DNA from: Sphingomonas sp. LR60
GTDB lineage: Bacteria; Pseudomonadota; Alphaproteobacteria; Sphingomonadales; Sphingomonadaceae
Length of the DNA: 64,000 nt
Assembly: GCF_036855935.1 (NCBI RefSeq)
Contig: NZ_JASPFK010000001.1
Span: 2,296,501 to 2,360,500 of the forward strand
Direction of reading: 5' to 3'
Shown in pieces: positions 36,095 to 44,912 of this stretch. Under the pieces are notes generated by a model that saw only the letters and a list, made by a program, of their open reading frames with translations, did not search any database and was not told the DNA's origin. Within the stretch, counting starts at the first letter, position 1; each line of letters opens with the position of its first letter. Position numbers and translations under genes: made by a program.

Positions 36095-36301
36095 ATGGCG
36101 GACAATCTGAAGAAGGGCGACGACGTGACCTGGAAGTCGCACGGCGGCACCGCGCACGGCACGGTCGAGAAGAAGCTGACGTCCGAAACCTCGATCAAGG
36201 GCCACAAGGTCAAGGCGTCGAAGGATGACCCGCAATATCTCGTGGAGAGTGACAACGGCGGAAAGGCGGCGCACAAGCCCGCTGCGCTGAAAAAGGCGTG
36301 A
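36095..36301 (+). CDS. DUF2945 (hypervirulence-associated, TUDOR-like) protein
   Basis: Small 68-residue protein: MADNLKKGDDVTWKSHGGTA followed by GTVEKKLTSETSIKGHKVKA and a DPQYLVESDNGGKAAHKP tail. This is the DUF2945 pattern, a short SH3/TUDOR-like beta barrel of uncertain function. A strong GGAGGAG lies about 9 nt upstream. It diverges from folE and is followed 46 nt later by the SWIB gene. Confidence 0.85.
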   Translation: MADNLKKGDDVTWKSHGGTAHGTVEKKLTSETSIKGHKVKASKDDPQYLVESDNGGKAAHKPAALKKA

Positions 36302-36347
36302 CGCTGCGCAAGGCTCTCAGCGGGTCGGCGCGAATGGAAGGATAATA

Positions 36348-36608
36348 ATGGCTACCACCCCCAAGACCGGCGGCATCCATGCGCCCGTTCAGCCCTCGGC
36401 TGAGCTGGGTGCGGTCGTCGGCAACGAGAAGCTGCCGCGCAGCCAGGTCATCAGCAAGGTGTGGGACTATATCAAGTCGAACAACCTGCAGAACCCGGAG
36501 AACAAGCGCGAAATCCTCGCCGACGACAATCTGAAGAAGGTGTTCGGCAAGGACAAGGTGACGATGTTCGAGATGAACAAGTACATCTCGCAGCACGTCA
36601 AGGCCTGA
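36348..36608 (+). CDS. SWIB/MDM2 domain-containing protein
   Basis: Protein of 86 residues consisting mainly of a SWIB/MDM2 fold: LGAVVGNEKLPRSQVISKVW, DYIKSNNLQNPENKREIL and KKVFGKDKVTMFEMNKYIS. Eukaryotic relatives belong to chromatin-remodelling complexes. Short bacterial versions occur in Chlamydiae and many proteobacteria, possibly binding DNA or nucleoid proteins. It is followed by an intrinsic terminator. Confidence 0.9.
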   Translation: MATTPKTGGIHAPVQPSAELGAVVGNEKLPRSQVISKVWDYIKSNNLQNPENKREILADDNLKKVFGKDKVTMFEMNKYISQHVKA

Positions 36609-36620
36609 GGCTTTCGACCG

Positions 36621-36656
36621 ACGCGCCGCTGATCATGATCGGCGGCGCGTTTTCTT
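36621..36656 (+). terminator. Intrinsic terminator after SWIB gene
   Basis: Nine-bp perfect stem ACGCGCCGC / GCGGCGCGT with a palindromic loop (GATCATGATC), followed by TTTTCTTG. It lies 12 nt after the SWIB stop. Confidence 0.82.
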
Positions 36657-36678
36657 GAAGCGGCCGCTGCAGTTCCGT

Positions 36679-36751
36679 GTTCCTGCGGGCGCAGGAACCC
36701 AGCGCCGCAAATTGCATCGCTTGAAATCTTTGGCATCCTGCGTTCGCAGGA
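36679..36751. repeat. Pair of short hairpins between SWIB gene and pncB
   Basis: Two related palindromes: GTTCCTGCGGGCGCAGGAAC (36679-36698) and TCCTGCGTTCGCAGGA (36736-36751). They are placed like the two arms of a small intergenic repeat. They may act as 3' ends for pncB on the minus strand. Confidence 0.55.
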
Positions 36752-36760
36752 GCAGGGTGC

Positions 36761-38065
36761 CTACACCGCCACTGGTGCCGCCGCGCGCGCCTCGTCGCCG
36801 AACACGCGGAGATAGCGGGCAATTTCCTCGGGCGTCCCCGTCGCCTTTGCGGGATTGTCGGACAGTTTGACCGCCGGCCGCCCGTCGGCACTCACCACCT
36901 TGCAGACCAGCGAGATCGGCTCCAGCCCGGTCGCGCCATCGGGATCGCAGCCGCGGAAGTCGTTGGTAAGGTTCGTCCCCCAGCCGAAGCTCGCCCGCAC
37001 CCGGCCATGGAAATGGCGAAAGGTTTCCTCGATCGAATCGGTGTCCATCCCGTCGGAGAAGATCAGCAATTTTTCACGCGGATCGCGGCCGTGCGCCTGC
37101 CACCAGGCGATGATCCGCTCGCCCGCCTCGATCGGCGGGGCGCTGTCGGGCCGGAAGCCGGTCCAGTCCGCCACCCAATCGGGCGCATCACGCAGGAAGG
37201 CGGCGGTGCCGAACGCGTCAGGCAGCGCGATCAGCAGGTTGCCGCCATAGGCTCGCCGCCATTCGTCGAGCACCTGATACGGCGCCAGCGCGAGCGCGGC
37301 ATCGTCGGGCGCGAGTGCGGCGGCGACCATCGGCAGCTCGTGCGCATTGGTGCCGATCGCCTCCAGATCGTGATCCATCGCCAGCAGCACGTTCGACGTG
37401 CCGATGAAGCGCGCGCCCAGCCCTTCCTTGAGCGCCTCGACGCACCACCGCTGCCACAGGAAACCGTGGCGGCGGCGCGTGCCGAAATCCGACAGCGCGA
37501 GGTCGGGCAGCGCCTGTAACCGCTCGACCTTCTCCCACAATTTCGCCTTGGCGCGCGCATAGAGGACGTCGAGCGTGAAGCGCCCCTTGCCGCGCAGCGC
37601 GGCCCGCGCGCGCAGCTCGTTGACGATCGCGAGCGCCGGGATCTCCCACATCGTCGTGCACATCCACGGGCCGTCGAAATGCAGCTCGAACTGCCCATCG
37701 ACGGTGCGCAGCTCGTAGTCGGGAAGGCGGAAGTCGGCGAGCCAGCCGAGGAAATCGGGCCCGAACATCCGCGCTTCGCCATAGAAGCTGTTGCCGGCGA
37801 GCCAGATCAGCTCCTTCTTGGTGAAGCGCAACGACCGCGCGTGGTCGAGCTGCGCACGCAATTCGCCCTCGTCGATCACCTCGGCCAGCCGGACGCCGTG
37901 CGTACGGTTGATGAGCGCGAAGGTGGCGTGGGTATCGCGATGCCGCCGCCAGATCAGCTGAAGCATCAGCAGCTTGTAGAAATCTGTGTCGAGCAGGCTG
38001 CGCACGATCGGGTCGAGCCGCCAGCCATGATCCCAGGTACGCGTCGCGATGTCGGTGTAGACCAT
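36761..38065 (-). CDS. pncB: Nicotinate phosphoribosyltransferase
   Basis: Makes nicotinate mononucleotide for NAD salvage. The product is 434 residues. Key features: [20 protein letters not shown] near the N-terminus, [36 protein letters not shown] with His242 (expected phospho-His) in AHELPM, and [18 protein letters not shown] chose ATG 38065 because GGGAGG lies just upstream; a GTG at 38080 is also in frame. It starts just past the Hsp70-like gene stop, suggesting co-transcription. Confidence 0.95.
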   Translation of the reverse strand: MVYTDIATRTWDHGWRLDPIVRSLLDTDFYKLLMLQLIWRRHRDTHATFALINRTHGVRLAEVIDEGELRAQLDHARSLRFTKKELIWLAGNSFYGEARMFGPDFLGWLADFRLPDYELRTVDGQFELHFDGPWMCTTMWEIPALAIVNELRARAALRGKGRFTLDVLYARAKAKLWEKVERLQALPDLALSDFGTRRRHGFLWQRWCVEALKEGLGARFIGTSNVLLAMDHDLEAIGTNAHELPMVAAALAPDDAALALAPYQVLDEWRRAYGGNLLIALPDAFGTAAFLRDAPDWVADWTGFRPDSAPPIEAGERIIAWWQAHGRDPREKLLIFSDGMDTDSIEETFRHFHGRVRASFGWGTNLTNDFRGCDPDGATGLEPISLVCKVVSADGRPAVKLSDNPAKATGTPEEIARYLRVFGDEARAAAPVAV

Positions 38066-38067
38066 CG

Positions 38068-39351
38068 TCACGCCTCCCACGGGGTGATGTCGGGCTCGGC
38101 GCCGATCAGCGCGAGCCCGTGCGCGATCGAGGTCAGCTCGCCACCGGTCGCGATCCGCTCTGCGCCGAAGCGGCGATCGAAGATCGCGCGGATCGCGGGG
38201 ATCAGCGACGAACCGCCGGTCAGGAACACGCGGTCGATCGCCCCCGCCTCGACCCCACCGCGCGTCAATGCGGCATCGAGCGCCACCTCGATCCGCACGA
38301 GATCGTCGGCGATCCAGCGCTCGAAATCCGCACGCGCCACATCGGCGGCGATGCGGATCCCGCCGCCCTCGAACGCGAATTCGGCATGGTCGGCGCTCGA
38401 CAGAGCGCGCTTCAACTTGCCGACCGCGTCATAGAGCGGGAAGCCCTGCTCTTCCTCGACCAACGCGATCATCCGTCCGATCGCATCGGGATCGAGCGCG
38501 TCGCGTTGCAGCTTGCGCAATTCCTCCAGCGTGCGGCGGTTCCGCATCATCGCCAGCCGCGACCAGTCCGCGACGTCGTTGAAGAAGCCACCGGGAATAT
38601 CGAGAGTCTTGCCGAACGATCGATATTGCCCACCCTTCCCCAGCAGCGGCAGCACCAGGTGCGAGACGATCCGCTGATCGAAGCGGTCGCCCGCGATCCC
38701 CACGCCGGTCGAGGCAAGCGGGACGCAGCGGCGCTCGGCCCCGGGGGCGGCGACGCGGACCAGCGAGAAGTCGGTCGTACCGCCGCCGAAATCGGCCACG
38801 AGGATCGTGGCCGGCTCGGTCAGCCGCGCGGCGAAGCTGTGCGCTGCGCCGAGCGGTTCGTAGACGTAATGCACCTCGGCCCCGAACTCGCGGAGCATCA
38901 GGTCATAACGTTGCCGCGCCAGCGCTTCGTCGGGGCGCGCGCCGGCATATTCGACCGGCCGCCCGACGATCACCCGCGCCGGGCGATCGTCGAGCTGCCC
39001 GCCGGCATGGCGTACCAGCTTCTGAAGCAACAGCCGGCCGAGATCCTCGAAGCGCATCTGGCGGTTGAAGATCGTCGTCCGCTCGAACAGCGGGCTGGCG
39101 GCAACGGTCTTGAACGATTGGACGAAGCGGCTGTCGAGCGGTGCCTCGAGATATTCGGCGATCGCCCATGGCCCCGCCTCACTGGCGACGCCGTTCCAGC
39201 CCTGCTCGTCCTCCCAGAAGCACAGGGCCGAGCGGAACACCGCGTCGGTCGCTTCCTTGCCGGTGAACTCGACCAGCCGGGCCTCGCCCTCGTCCGCGAG
39301 GGCGACGACGGTGTTGGTGGTGCCGAAATCGAGGCCGAGCGCGCGCGCCAC
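38068..39351 (-). CDS. Hsp70 family protein (nucleotide-binding domain only)
   Basis: Protein of about 427 residues covering an actin/Hsp70 ATPase fold: [12 protein letters not shown] at the N-terminus, [14 protein letters not shown] in the middle and [13 protein letters not shown] near the end. The C-terminal substrate-binding and lid domains of DnaK are absent, as in the YegD-like group. A GTG at 39351 with GGAG six bases upstream is the likely start, since longer readings run into the tRNA gene. Function unknown; it sits immediately upstream of pncB. Confidence 0.86.
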   Translation of the reverse strand: MARALGLDFGTTNTVVALADEGEARLVEFTGKEATDAVFRSALCFWEDEQGWNGVASEAGPWAIAEYLEAPLDSRFVQSFKTVAASPLFERTTIFNRQMRFEDLGRLLLQKLVRHAGGQLDDRPARVIVGRPVEYAGARPDEALARQRYDLMLREFGAEVHYVYEPLGAAHSFAARLTEPATILVADFGGGTTDFSLVRVAAPGAERRCVPLASTGVGIAGDRFDQRIVSHLVLPLLGKGGQYRSFGKTLDIPGGFFNDVADWSRLAMMRNRRTLEELRKLQRDALDPDAIGRMIALVEEEQGFPLYDAVGKLKRALSSADHAEFAFEGGGIRIAADVARADFERWIADDLVRIEVALDAALTRGGVEAGAIDRVFLTGGSSLIPAIRAIFDRRFGAERIATGGELTSIAHGLALIGAEPDITPWEA

Positions 39352-39371
39352 GTCTTGCTCCGTCGCAGGTG

Positions 39372-39448
39372 TGGTGCCCCCGGCGAGATTCGAACTCACG
39401 GCCTGCGGTTTAGGAAACCGTCGCTCTATCCTGCTGAGCTACGGGGGC
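39372..39448 (-). tRNA. tRNA-Arg (anticodon CCT)
   Basis: On the minus strand the 77-nt gene starts GCCCCCGTAGCTCAGCAGGA and ends in encoded CCA. The acceptor stem GCCCCCG pairs with CGGGGGC. The anticodon loop TTCCTAA gives CCT, reading AGG. The T-loop GTTCGAATC is standard. It lies 21 nt upstream of the Hsp70-like gene. Confidence 0.95.
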
Positions 39449-39499
39449 ACGGGCGGTTTTCCTAGGTTTCCGCACGCGCCCGGTCAACGGCGAAGCGGG

Positions 39500-39847
39500 T
39501 CAGGCGAACAGCGCGGCATAGCCGTCCGGCTTGAACCCGACCTCGATACGCTCGCCGTCGACCAGCACCGGGCGCTTGATCGTGGAAGGATGCGCGATCA
39601 TCAGCGCGCGCGCCTTCGCGGCGTCGATATCGGCCTTGTCGACGTCGGGCAGCTTGCGGAAGGTGGTGCCGGCGCGATTGAGCAGCGGCTCCCAGCCGAG
39701 CTGCGCGATCCAGGCGTCGAGTGCCTTTGGGTCGACGCCGGCCTTCTTATAGTCGTGGAAGGTATGCGCGATGTCATGCTCCGCGAGCCACGTGCGCGCC
39801 TTCTTGACCGTGTCGCAATTGGGGATGCCGTAGAGGGTGATCGTCAT
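39500..39847 (-). CDS. ArsC/Spx family protein (YffB-like)
   Basis: Thioredoxin-fold protein of 115 residues. The N-terminus MTITLYGIPNCDTVKKARTW has a single-Cys NCDTVKKA motif, and TFRKLPDVDKADIDAAKARA with MIAHPSTIKRPVLVDGERI completes the ArsC/YffB pattern. True arsenate reductases use additional cysteines and a different context, and no ars operon is nearby. A glutathione-dependent oxidoreductase of the YffB type is more likely. Confidence 0.88.
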   Translation of the reverse strand: MTITLYGIPNCDTVKKARTWLAEHDIAHTFHDYKKAGVDPKALDAWIAQLGWEPLLNRAGTTFRKLPDVDKADIDAAKARALMIAHPSTIKRPVLVDGERIEVGFKPDGYAALFA

Positions 39848-39913
39848 CGGTGGTCCTGTGTGCTTTTGAGCAATGGCCATGGTGGATGGAAGAGATGACC
39901 TGTCGCCCTTGCA

Positions 39914-40414
39914 TCAAGCTACCGAATGGGTTTCGTCGGCGCCCAAAGGCTCAAGCCGCTTCTTGAGCAAGTCGAAGGTTGCCGGAGCAATATAGAGGCT
40001 GCGATGCGAACTCTTGTTTCGGTTGGCGATACGTGCACGGGCCTCATCATCCGCGCAGCTTACGGCCCACAAGCACGAAAGCGCCCCTACCTCATTTACT
40101 ATAGCTCGCACCCTATCTCTTTCGGCGCGCGACCAGAAGCCGTAGTCAAGGACTACATTGATCCCCAACGAGAGGCATCAAAGCCATATCGGCTGCATAA
40201 CTTCCAGGATTGCCGTTGCCTTTTCCTCGAAGATATCTGCGAGAGGGTCTTCTCCGAACTGGCGTGCCATCCATTCGTCCGGTGTGAAGCGCACCGCGCG
40301 GTGTTGACGCTCGAGCCTTTTGGCAAGCGTCGTTTTGCCGGCGCCTAGGAAGCCGAAAACCAGATGAGCCGTCGGTATGCGATCGCGAGGCAACGCAATG
40401 CTCGTGTTCGGCAT
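39914..40414 (-). pseudogene. AAA/P-loop kinase-like ATP-binding protein, interrupted by in-frame TGA
   Basis: The N-terminal half (40414 downward) has the Walker A motif FGFLGAGKTTLAKRLER, then RFTPDEWMARQFGEDPLAD and ATAILEVMQ. A TGA at 40178-40180 stops it. The same frame continues with LGINVVLDYGFWSRAERDRV and ends KKRLEPLGADETHSVA, the C-terminal half of the same family. Around the stop another frame reads DMALMPL, which would fit the family helix, so small indels may have caused the stop. Such proteins resemble gluconate/zeta-type kinases; the substrate is unknown. It lies directly after the 40415 gene (TAGATG). Confidence 0.72.
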
Positions 40415-40984
40415 CTACCGCCCCTGCGGTGCCACCAACTGCCGGACCATGCGGATCTCGGTCGCGAGACCGGGCTTCTTGGGCGTGCTGCGGATCAGGT
40501 AGATCGCCTCGGCCGCACCACCCGCGCCCTGCTTCTGCACACCGCTCGCCTGCGAACGGATGTCGCCGACCTCGAACGTCTGCGTTGGCAAGGTGACGAA
40601 ACCGCCGCCGCTGCGTGCCTGCGCGGTTGCGAGCAGTTGCTGCCACTGGCGCTCGTCGATGACACCATCGGTGTTGCTGATCCGCACCGCACAGGAATGG
40701 ATTGGCGGCGACTCGATCGTCACGACGATCCGGCTGCTCCCCGCCGACATCACCCAGCCGCGGCCGGGATCGTCTTTCAGATAGGTACGCAGTTCCTCGG
40801 CGGTCAGCGCGCGCGTGCCGGGCATCCTGGCCATCGCAGTCGCAATCCGCGCGTCGTCAGGGAAGACCCGGCCGCAGATCATGTCGAACATCGCCATCTG
40901 CCCTTGCCCGCGATATTGCGGCTTGTCGGGCAGCTGTTGTGGCGGCGCGGCCTGCAGCGCGACGAACAGGAGTGCGGCAATCAT
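40415..40984 (-). CDS. Exported hypothetical protein
   Basis: Predicted 189-residue secreted protein. The short signal peptide MIAALLFVALQAA is followed by a region with a single Cys in MFDMICGRVFPDDARIATAM, a beta-rich middle (SRIVVTIESPPIHSCAVRIS) and a C-terminal VYLIRST-like strand. Two cysteines could form a disulfide. I recognise no family. The stop abuts the start of the broken P-loop kinase gene. Confidence 0.62.
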   Translation of the reverse strand: MIAALLFVALQAAPPQQLPDKPQYRGQGQMAMFDMICGRVFPDDARIATAMARMPGTRALTAEELRTYLKDDPGRGWVMSAGSSRIVVTIESPPIHSCAVRISNTDGVIDERQWQQLLATAQARSGGGFVTLPTQTFEVGDIRSQASGVQKQGAGGAAEAIYLIRSTPKKPGLATEIRMVRQLVAPQGR

Positions 40985-41044
40985 CGGTCACTCCATTGTG
41001 GTCGCGGCGACTGTGGCACGATTGGAAGGCGGCGGCCACTATGA

Positions 41045-41121
41045 CGTCATTGCGAGCGCAGCGACGCAATCCAGTGCCGGATCAGGACGCCCTGGATTGC
41101 TTCGCTACGCTCGCAATGACG
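41045..41121. repeat. Palindromic intergenic repeat, family R1 copy 3
   Basis: A 77-bp inverted repeat with arms CGTCATTGCGAGCGCAGCGA and GCTACGCTCGCAATGACG, the same length as copies 1 and 2. It lies between the starts or stops of minus-strand genes at 40984 and 41245. Confidence 0.9.
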
Positions 41122-41244
41122 GGGCGAACTGTTGCCAGATGATCCGGCCGCGATCACGTCCCGCGCGACCGCAAGCCCGCGACAGCGCCACTCGGCAGCG
41201 AAGGACGACGCGACGACCATGCCCCGCATGGCCGTGTGCTGTCA

Positions 41245-42798
41245 TCATTCCCATTCGATCGTACCAGGCGGCTTCGAGGTGTAGTCGTAGGTGACGCGGT
41301 TGATGCCCTTTACCTCGTTGATGATCCGCGTCGCGACGCGCGGCAGGAAGTCGCCGGGGAATTGAAACGCCTCGGCGGTCATCCCGTCGACCGAGGTCAC
41401 CGCACGCAGCGCCAGCACGCTGTCATAGGTCCGTCCGTCGCCCATCACCCCGACCGACCGCACCGGCAGCAGCACGGCGAATGCCTGCCAGATCGTATCG
41501 TAGAGCCCGGCGTTGCGGATTTCCTCGAGATAGATCGCGTCCGCCTTGCGCAGGATGTCGCAGCGCTCGCGCGTCACCTCGCCGGGAATGCGGATCGCCA
41601 GCCCCGGTCCGGGGAACGGATGGCGGCTGACGAACACCTCGGGCAGGCCCAGTTCTCGACCGAGCGCGCGGACCTCGTCCTTGAACAATTCGCGCAGCGG
41701 CTCGACGAGCTTCATGTTCATCCGCGCGGGCAGGCCGCCGACATTGTGGTGGCTCTTGATCGTCACCGACGGACCGCCGGTGAAGCTGACGCTCTCGATC
41801 ACGTCGGGGTAGAGCGTGCCCTGCGCGAGGAAGTCCGCGCCGCCGATCTTCTTGGCCTCGGCCTCGAAGACGTCGATGAAGGTCTTGCCGATGAACTTGC
41901 GCTTCGCCTCCGGGTCGGTGACGCCCGCAAGCCCGTCCATGAACAGGTCCTGCGCCTGCACATGCACCAGCGGGATGTTGTAGGCGCCGCGGAACAGGCC
42001 GACGACCTGCTCGGCCTCGCCCTCGCGCAGGATGCCGCCATCGACGAACACGCAGGTCAGTTGCTCGCCGATCGCCTCGTGGATCAGCACCGCGGCGACC
42101 GCCGAATCGACCCCGCCCGACAGGCCGCAGATCACGCGCTTGTCGCCGACCTGCTCACGGATTTCGGCGATCTTGACGCTGCGGAACTCGGCCATCGTCC
42201 AGTCACCCGCCAGCCCGCAGACGTGGCGTGCGAAATTGGCGATCAACTTGCCGCCGTCCGGCGTGTGGACGACCTCCGGGTGGAACTGCATCCCGAAATA
42301 TTGCCGCGTCTCGTCGGCGGTGATCGCGAACGGCGCGCCCGGCGACGAAGCCACCGGAGCGAAGCCGGGGGCGAGCGCCGCGACATGATCGCCGTGGCTC
42401 ATCCACACCTGGTGCTTCTCACCTGCCTGCCACAGCCCGTCGAACAGCGCGCAGGTCTGGTCGACCTCGACGAACGCCAGCCCGAACTCGCCCGACATGC
42501 CCTTCTCGACGCGGCCGCCGAGCTGGGTGTTCATCACCTGCTGGCCGTAACAGATGCCGAGCACCGGAACCCCGGCGTCGAAGATTTCCTGTGGCGCGCG
42601 CGGGCTGTTCTCATCGGTCACCGATGCGGGACCACCCGACAGGATCACACCCTTCGGCTTCAACCGCGCGAATGCTTCAGCGGCGGACTGGAAGGGCGCG
42701 ACCTCGCTATAGACCCCCGCCTCGCGCACGCGACGCGCGATCAGCTGGGTCACCTGGCTGCCGAAATCGACGATGAGGATGTTGTCGGGATGCTCCAT
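41245..42798 (-). CDS. guaA: GMP synthase (glutamine-hydrolysing)
   Basis: Last step of GMP synthesis from XMP. The product is 517 residues. The N-terminal class I glutaminase has ILSGGPASV and nucleophile Cys83 in GICYGQQ. The ATP-PPase domain has the P-loop [20 protein letters not shown]. The C-terminal dimerisation domain includes [20 protein letters not shown] and ends [20 protein letters not shown] (here [16 protein letters not shown]). All three domains are complete. It stands alone between repeats. Confidence 0.97.
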   Translation of the reverse strand: MEHPDNILIVDFGSQVTQLIARRVREAGVYSEVAPFQSAAEAFARLKPKGVILSGGPASVTDENSPRAPQEIFDAGVPVLGICYGQQVMNTQLGGRVEKGMSGEFGLAFVEVDQTCALFDGLWQAGEKHQVWMSHGDHVAALAPGFAPVASSPGAPFAITADETRQYFGMQFHPEVVHTPDGGKLIANFARHVCGLAGDWTMAEFRSVKIAEIREQVGDKRVICGLSGGVDSAVAAVLIHEAIGEQLTCVFVDGGILREGEAEQVVGLFRGAYNIPLVHVQAQDLFMDGLAGVTDPEAKRKFIGKTFIDVFEAEAKKIGGADFLAQGTLYPDVIESVSFTGGPSVTIKSHHNVGGLPARMNMKLVEPLRELFKDEVRALGRELGLPEVFVSRHPFPGPGLAIRIPGEVTRERCDILRKADAIYLEEIRNAGLYDTIWQAFAVLLPVRSVGVMGDGRTYDSVLALRAVTSVDGMTAEAFQFPGDFLPRVATRIINEVKGINRVTYDYTSKPPGTIEWE

Positions 42799-42865
42799 GG
42801 CGGGCCTGTAGCGGGATGGCGCGCGGGGGAAAGAGGGGTGAGGCGGGCAGTCCTCTCCGCAATGC

Positions 42866-42980
42866 CCGTTCGCGCTGAGGAAGCATTGAGCGCGTCAAAA
42901 TGCTGTCTCGAAGCACTTTGGTCGTGGATACCCTTCGAGACTTGGCTTCGACAAGCTCAGCCATTCCTCAGGGCGAACGG
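42866..42980. repeat. Palindromic intergenic repeat, family R5 copy 2
   Basis: Outer arms CCGTTCGCGCTGAGG and CCTCAGGGCGAACGG with inner CTTCGAGACTTGGCTTCGAC and AGCTCAGCC. It is about 50 bp longer than the copy at 21294. It fills the spacer between guaA and map. Confidence 0.8.
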
Positions 42981-42993
42981 ATGTGGTTGAGAT

Positions 42994-43782
42994 CTAGCTG
43001 CGCACGCCCTTCGGTACCGCCTCTCCTTTGCGCAGCGTCAGCACCTCGACGCCGGTCGCGGTCACCGCCACCGTATGCTCGAACTGCGCGGAGAGCTTGC
43101 CGTCGCCGGTCACGACCGTCCAGCCGTCGTCGCGGGTCGCGACCTTGCGGGTGCCCTGATTGACCATCGGTTCGACGGTGAAGGTCATGCCCTCGCGCAA
43201 AACCGTGCCGGTGCCGGGCCGGCCGTAATTGAGCACCTCGGGCGCCTCGTGCATCTCGCGCCCGATGCCATGGCCGCAGAAGTCGCGGACCACCGAATAG
43301 CCGTGTTGCTTGGCATGGCGATCGATCGCTGCGCCGACATCGCCGAGCCGCGCGCCGGCGCGGACCTGCGCGATCCCCTTCCACATCGCTTCCTGTGCGA
43401 CGCGGACCAGCCGGCGTGCGGCGGGTGCGACCTCGCCGACCAGATAGGTCTTGCTCGAATCGGCGATGAAGCCGTTCTTTTCCAGCGTGATGTCGAGATT
43501 GACGATGTCGCCGTCACCCACAACATCCGCGTCGTTCGGCACGCCGTGACAGACGACCTGATTGATCGAGCTGTTGAGCACGAACGCGAAATCATACTGC
43601 CCCTTGCTGGCGGTGCGCGCGTGCAGTTCGTCGACGATGTAGCGCTCGACCAGATCGTTGATCGCGAGCGTCGATTGCCCGGCGAGCGTCTCGCGGTCGA
43701 GCATCTCGAACACCTTGGCGAGCAGCCGGCCGGACTCGCGCATCAGCGCCAACTCGTCGGGGCTCTTGAGGATCGCGGTCAT
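42994..43782 (-). CDS. map: Type I methionine aminopeptidase
   Basis: Removes initiator Met from nascent proteins. The product is 262 residues. The metal-binding residues lie in GDIVNLDITLEKNGFIADSS (two Asp), CGHGIGREMHEAPEVLNYG (His), GMTFTVEPMVNQG (Glu) and SAQFEHTVAVT (Glu). The His used in catalysis is in QVVCHGVPND. The start ATG overlaps the ParD-like gene stop as ATGA. Confidence 0.96.
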   Translation of the reverse strand: MTAILKSPDELALMRESGRLLAKVFEMLDRETLAGQSTLAINDLVERYIVDELHARTASKGQYDFAFVLNSSINQVVCHGVPNDADVVGDGDIVNLDITLEKNGFIADSSKTYLVGEVAPAARRLVRVAQEAMWKGIAQVRAGARLGDVGAAIDRHAKQHGYSVVRDFCGHGIGREMHEAPEVLNYGRPGTGTVLREGMTFTVEPMVNQGTRKVATRDDGWTVVTGDGKLSAQFEHTVAVTATGVEVLTLRKGEAVPKGVRS

Positions 43783-43973
43783 GCGGCGGTCGCGATCGGG
43801 ACGGCGGCACGCTCGCGGGCGACGATCTCGTTGAACGACAGCATCGGGTTCGCCTCGGCGAGCATCCCGATCTTCATCCAGAACTCGGCCTGCGCATTGA
43901 TCGAGCGGCACATCACCGCACTCGCGCGACGCGCTTCCTCGTGCAGCAGGTCGTCGATCTTCACAATGCCCAC
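43779..43973 (-). CDS. ParD-like family protein
   Basis: A 64-residue protein from GTG 43973: MGIVKIDDLLHEEARRASAV, CRSINAQAEFWMKIGMLAEA and NPMLSFNEIVAR. This matches the ParD-like antitoxin family, a ribbon-helix-helix-type DNA-binding fold. No ParE or other toxin gene is adjacent. Its stop overlaps the map start by 4 nt, so it is probably co-translated with map. A role in toxin neutralisation is not supported here. Confidence 0.8.
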   Translation of the reverse strand: MGIVKIDDLLHEEARRASAVMCRSINAQAEFWMKIGMLAEANPMLSFNEIVARERAAVPIATAA

Positions 43974-44046
43974 ACAGGTTCTCCACCGGGTTATCAACAT
44001 ACGAAGCGTGTATGGTGTGGATGGTACCGTGTCACTAGCCCCTCTT

Positions 44047-44141
44047 CGTCATTCCCGCGAAGGCGGGAATCCAGACGCGCGGCCCTCACGCTTCTTTCGA
44101 GACAGCATGGGTTCTGGATTCCCGCCTTCGCGGTAACGACG
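44047..44141. repeat. Palindromic intergenic repeat, family R3 copy 3
   Basis: Left arm CGTCATTCCCGCGAAGGCGG with AATCCAGACGCG; right arm TTCTGGATTCCCGCC then CGCGGTAACGACG. The right end has one deviation (TAACG for AATGACG). It lies between the ParD-like gene start and the rplQ terminator. Confidence 0.85.
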
Positions 44142-44169
44142 GTTGGGCAATCGTATCCCGCGAAACACG

Positions 44170-44199
44170 AAAAAGGCCGCCCCGTTACCGGAGCGGCCT
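44170..44199 (-). terminator. Intrinsic terminator after rplQ
   Basis: On the minus strand, AGGCCGC and GCGGCCT stems enclose a TCCGGTAACGG loop region and are followed by TTTTTC. It is positioned about 25 nt after the rplQ stop and closes the alpha operon. Confidence 0.85.
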
Positions 44200-44223
44200 G
44201 TTCGTTTCAGCGCAGTCGCCCGA

Positions 44224-44649
44224 TCAGGCGGCGGCGTCGAAATCCTCGTCGTCGTTCATGACCGGGCCTGAGTCCTGACCCTTGGCCGAGACGTCGCGAT
44301 CGACGAACTCGATGATCGCCATCGGCGAGGCGTCCGACGCGCGGATGCCGGCCTTGATGATGCGGGTGTAGCCGCCGTTGCGGTCGGCGTAGCGCGTGGC
44401 GAGTACGTCGAACAGCTTGACGAGCTGCGCGTCGTCGAGCAGCCGGGCGTGCGCCAGACGGCGGTTCGAGAGACCACCCTTCTTGCCGAGCGTCACCAGC
44501 TTCTCGATGTACGGGCGCAGTTCCTTCGCCTTGGCGACGGTGGTGGTGATCTGCTCATGCTTGATGAGCGCAGCCGACATGTTGCGGAACAGCGCGATGC
44601 GATGTGCCGAGGTACGCTGCAGCTTACGACCGCCTACACGATGGCGCAT
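44224..44649 (-). CDS. rplQ: 50S ribosomal protein L17
   Basis: Large-subunit protein of 141 residues. The conserved N-terminus [20 protein letters not shown] is present, then [20 protein letters not shown] and [20 protein letters not shown]. The C-terminal extension [20 protein letters not shown] is acidic, as in other alphaproteobacteria. It is the last gene of the rpsM-rpsK-rpoA-rplQ unit and is separated from rpoA by about 260 nt holding the R6 element. Confidence 0.97.
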   Translation of the reverse strand: MRHRVGGRKLQRTSAHRIALFRNMSAALIKHEQITTTVAKAKELRPYIEKLVTLGKKGGLSNRRLAHARLLDDAQLVKLFDVLATRYADRNGGYTRIIKAGIRASDASPMAIIEFVDRDVSAKGQDSGPVMNDDEDFDAAA

Positions 44650-44821
44650 GATAGTCTTCCTTCTCGTTCGTCAGGGGGCCGTCTGACGGAAACCCCGGGA
44701 CAGGTGAGGACGGTCAGGCTCACCGGAAAAAACCGTCGTCCCTGCGGAGGCAGGGACCCATATCTGGTCCGGCGTTCTGGACGCCGGTTGCTTTGGCAGG
44801 ATGAGGCCGGGTGGCGACGCG

Positions 44822-44868
44822 GCGAAGCCGCGTCGTCGGTCGGGAGCCGTTCGGCTCCCGCCGGCCGA
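44822..44868 (-). repeat. Structured 3' element, family R6 copy 2 (downstream of rpoA)
   Basis: Flanks GCGTCGTCGGTCGGG and CCCGCCGGCCG enclose a perfect hairpin GGGAGCC - GTTC - GGCTCCC. It lies 45 nt beyond the rpoA stop. Between them a nested hairpin (outer GGTGATCGC / GCGATCACC, inner GGGGATTAGC / GCTAATCCCC) overlaps the rpoA stop codon itself. The flanks match copies at 21412 and 61546; the arms differ. Confidence 0.8.
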
Positions 44869-44912
44869 GGTGATCGCCGCGACGGGGATTAGCTCGCGCT
44901 AATCCCCTGCGA

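Noticed and set aside
39500..39847. Arsenate reductase in an ars operon
   Set aside because: Only one Cys motif of the YffB type is present and there are no arsR, arsB or acr3 genes nearby.
40178..40180. Selenocysteine codon in the P-loop kinase
   Set aside because: No SECIS-like hairpin is evident just downstream and the family has no known selenoprotein members; local indels explain the stop better.
42994..43973. Complete toxin-antitoxin module
   Set aside because: The ParD-like gene has no toxin partner; its neighbour is the housekeeping map gene.
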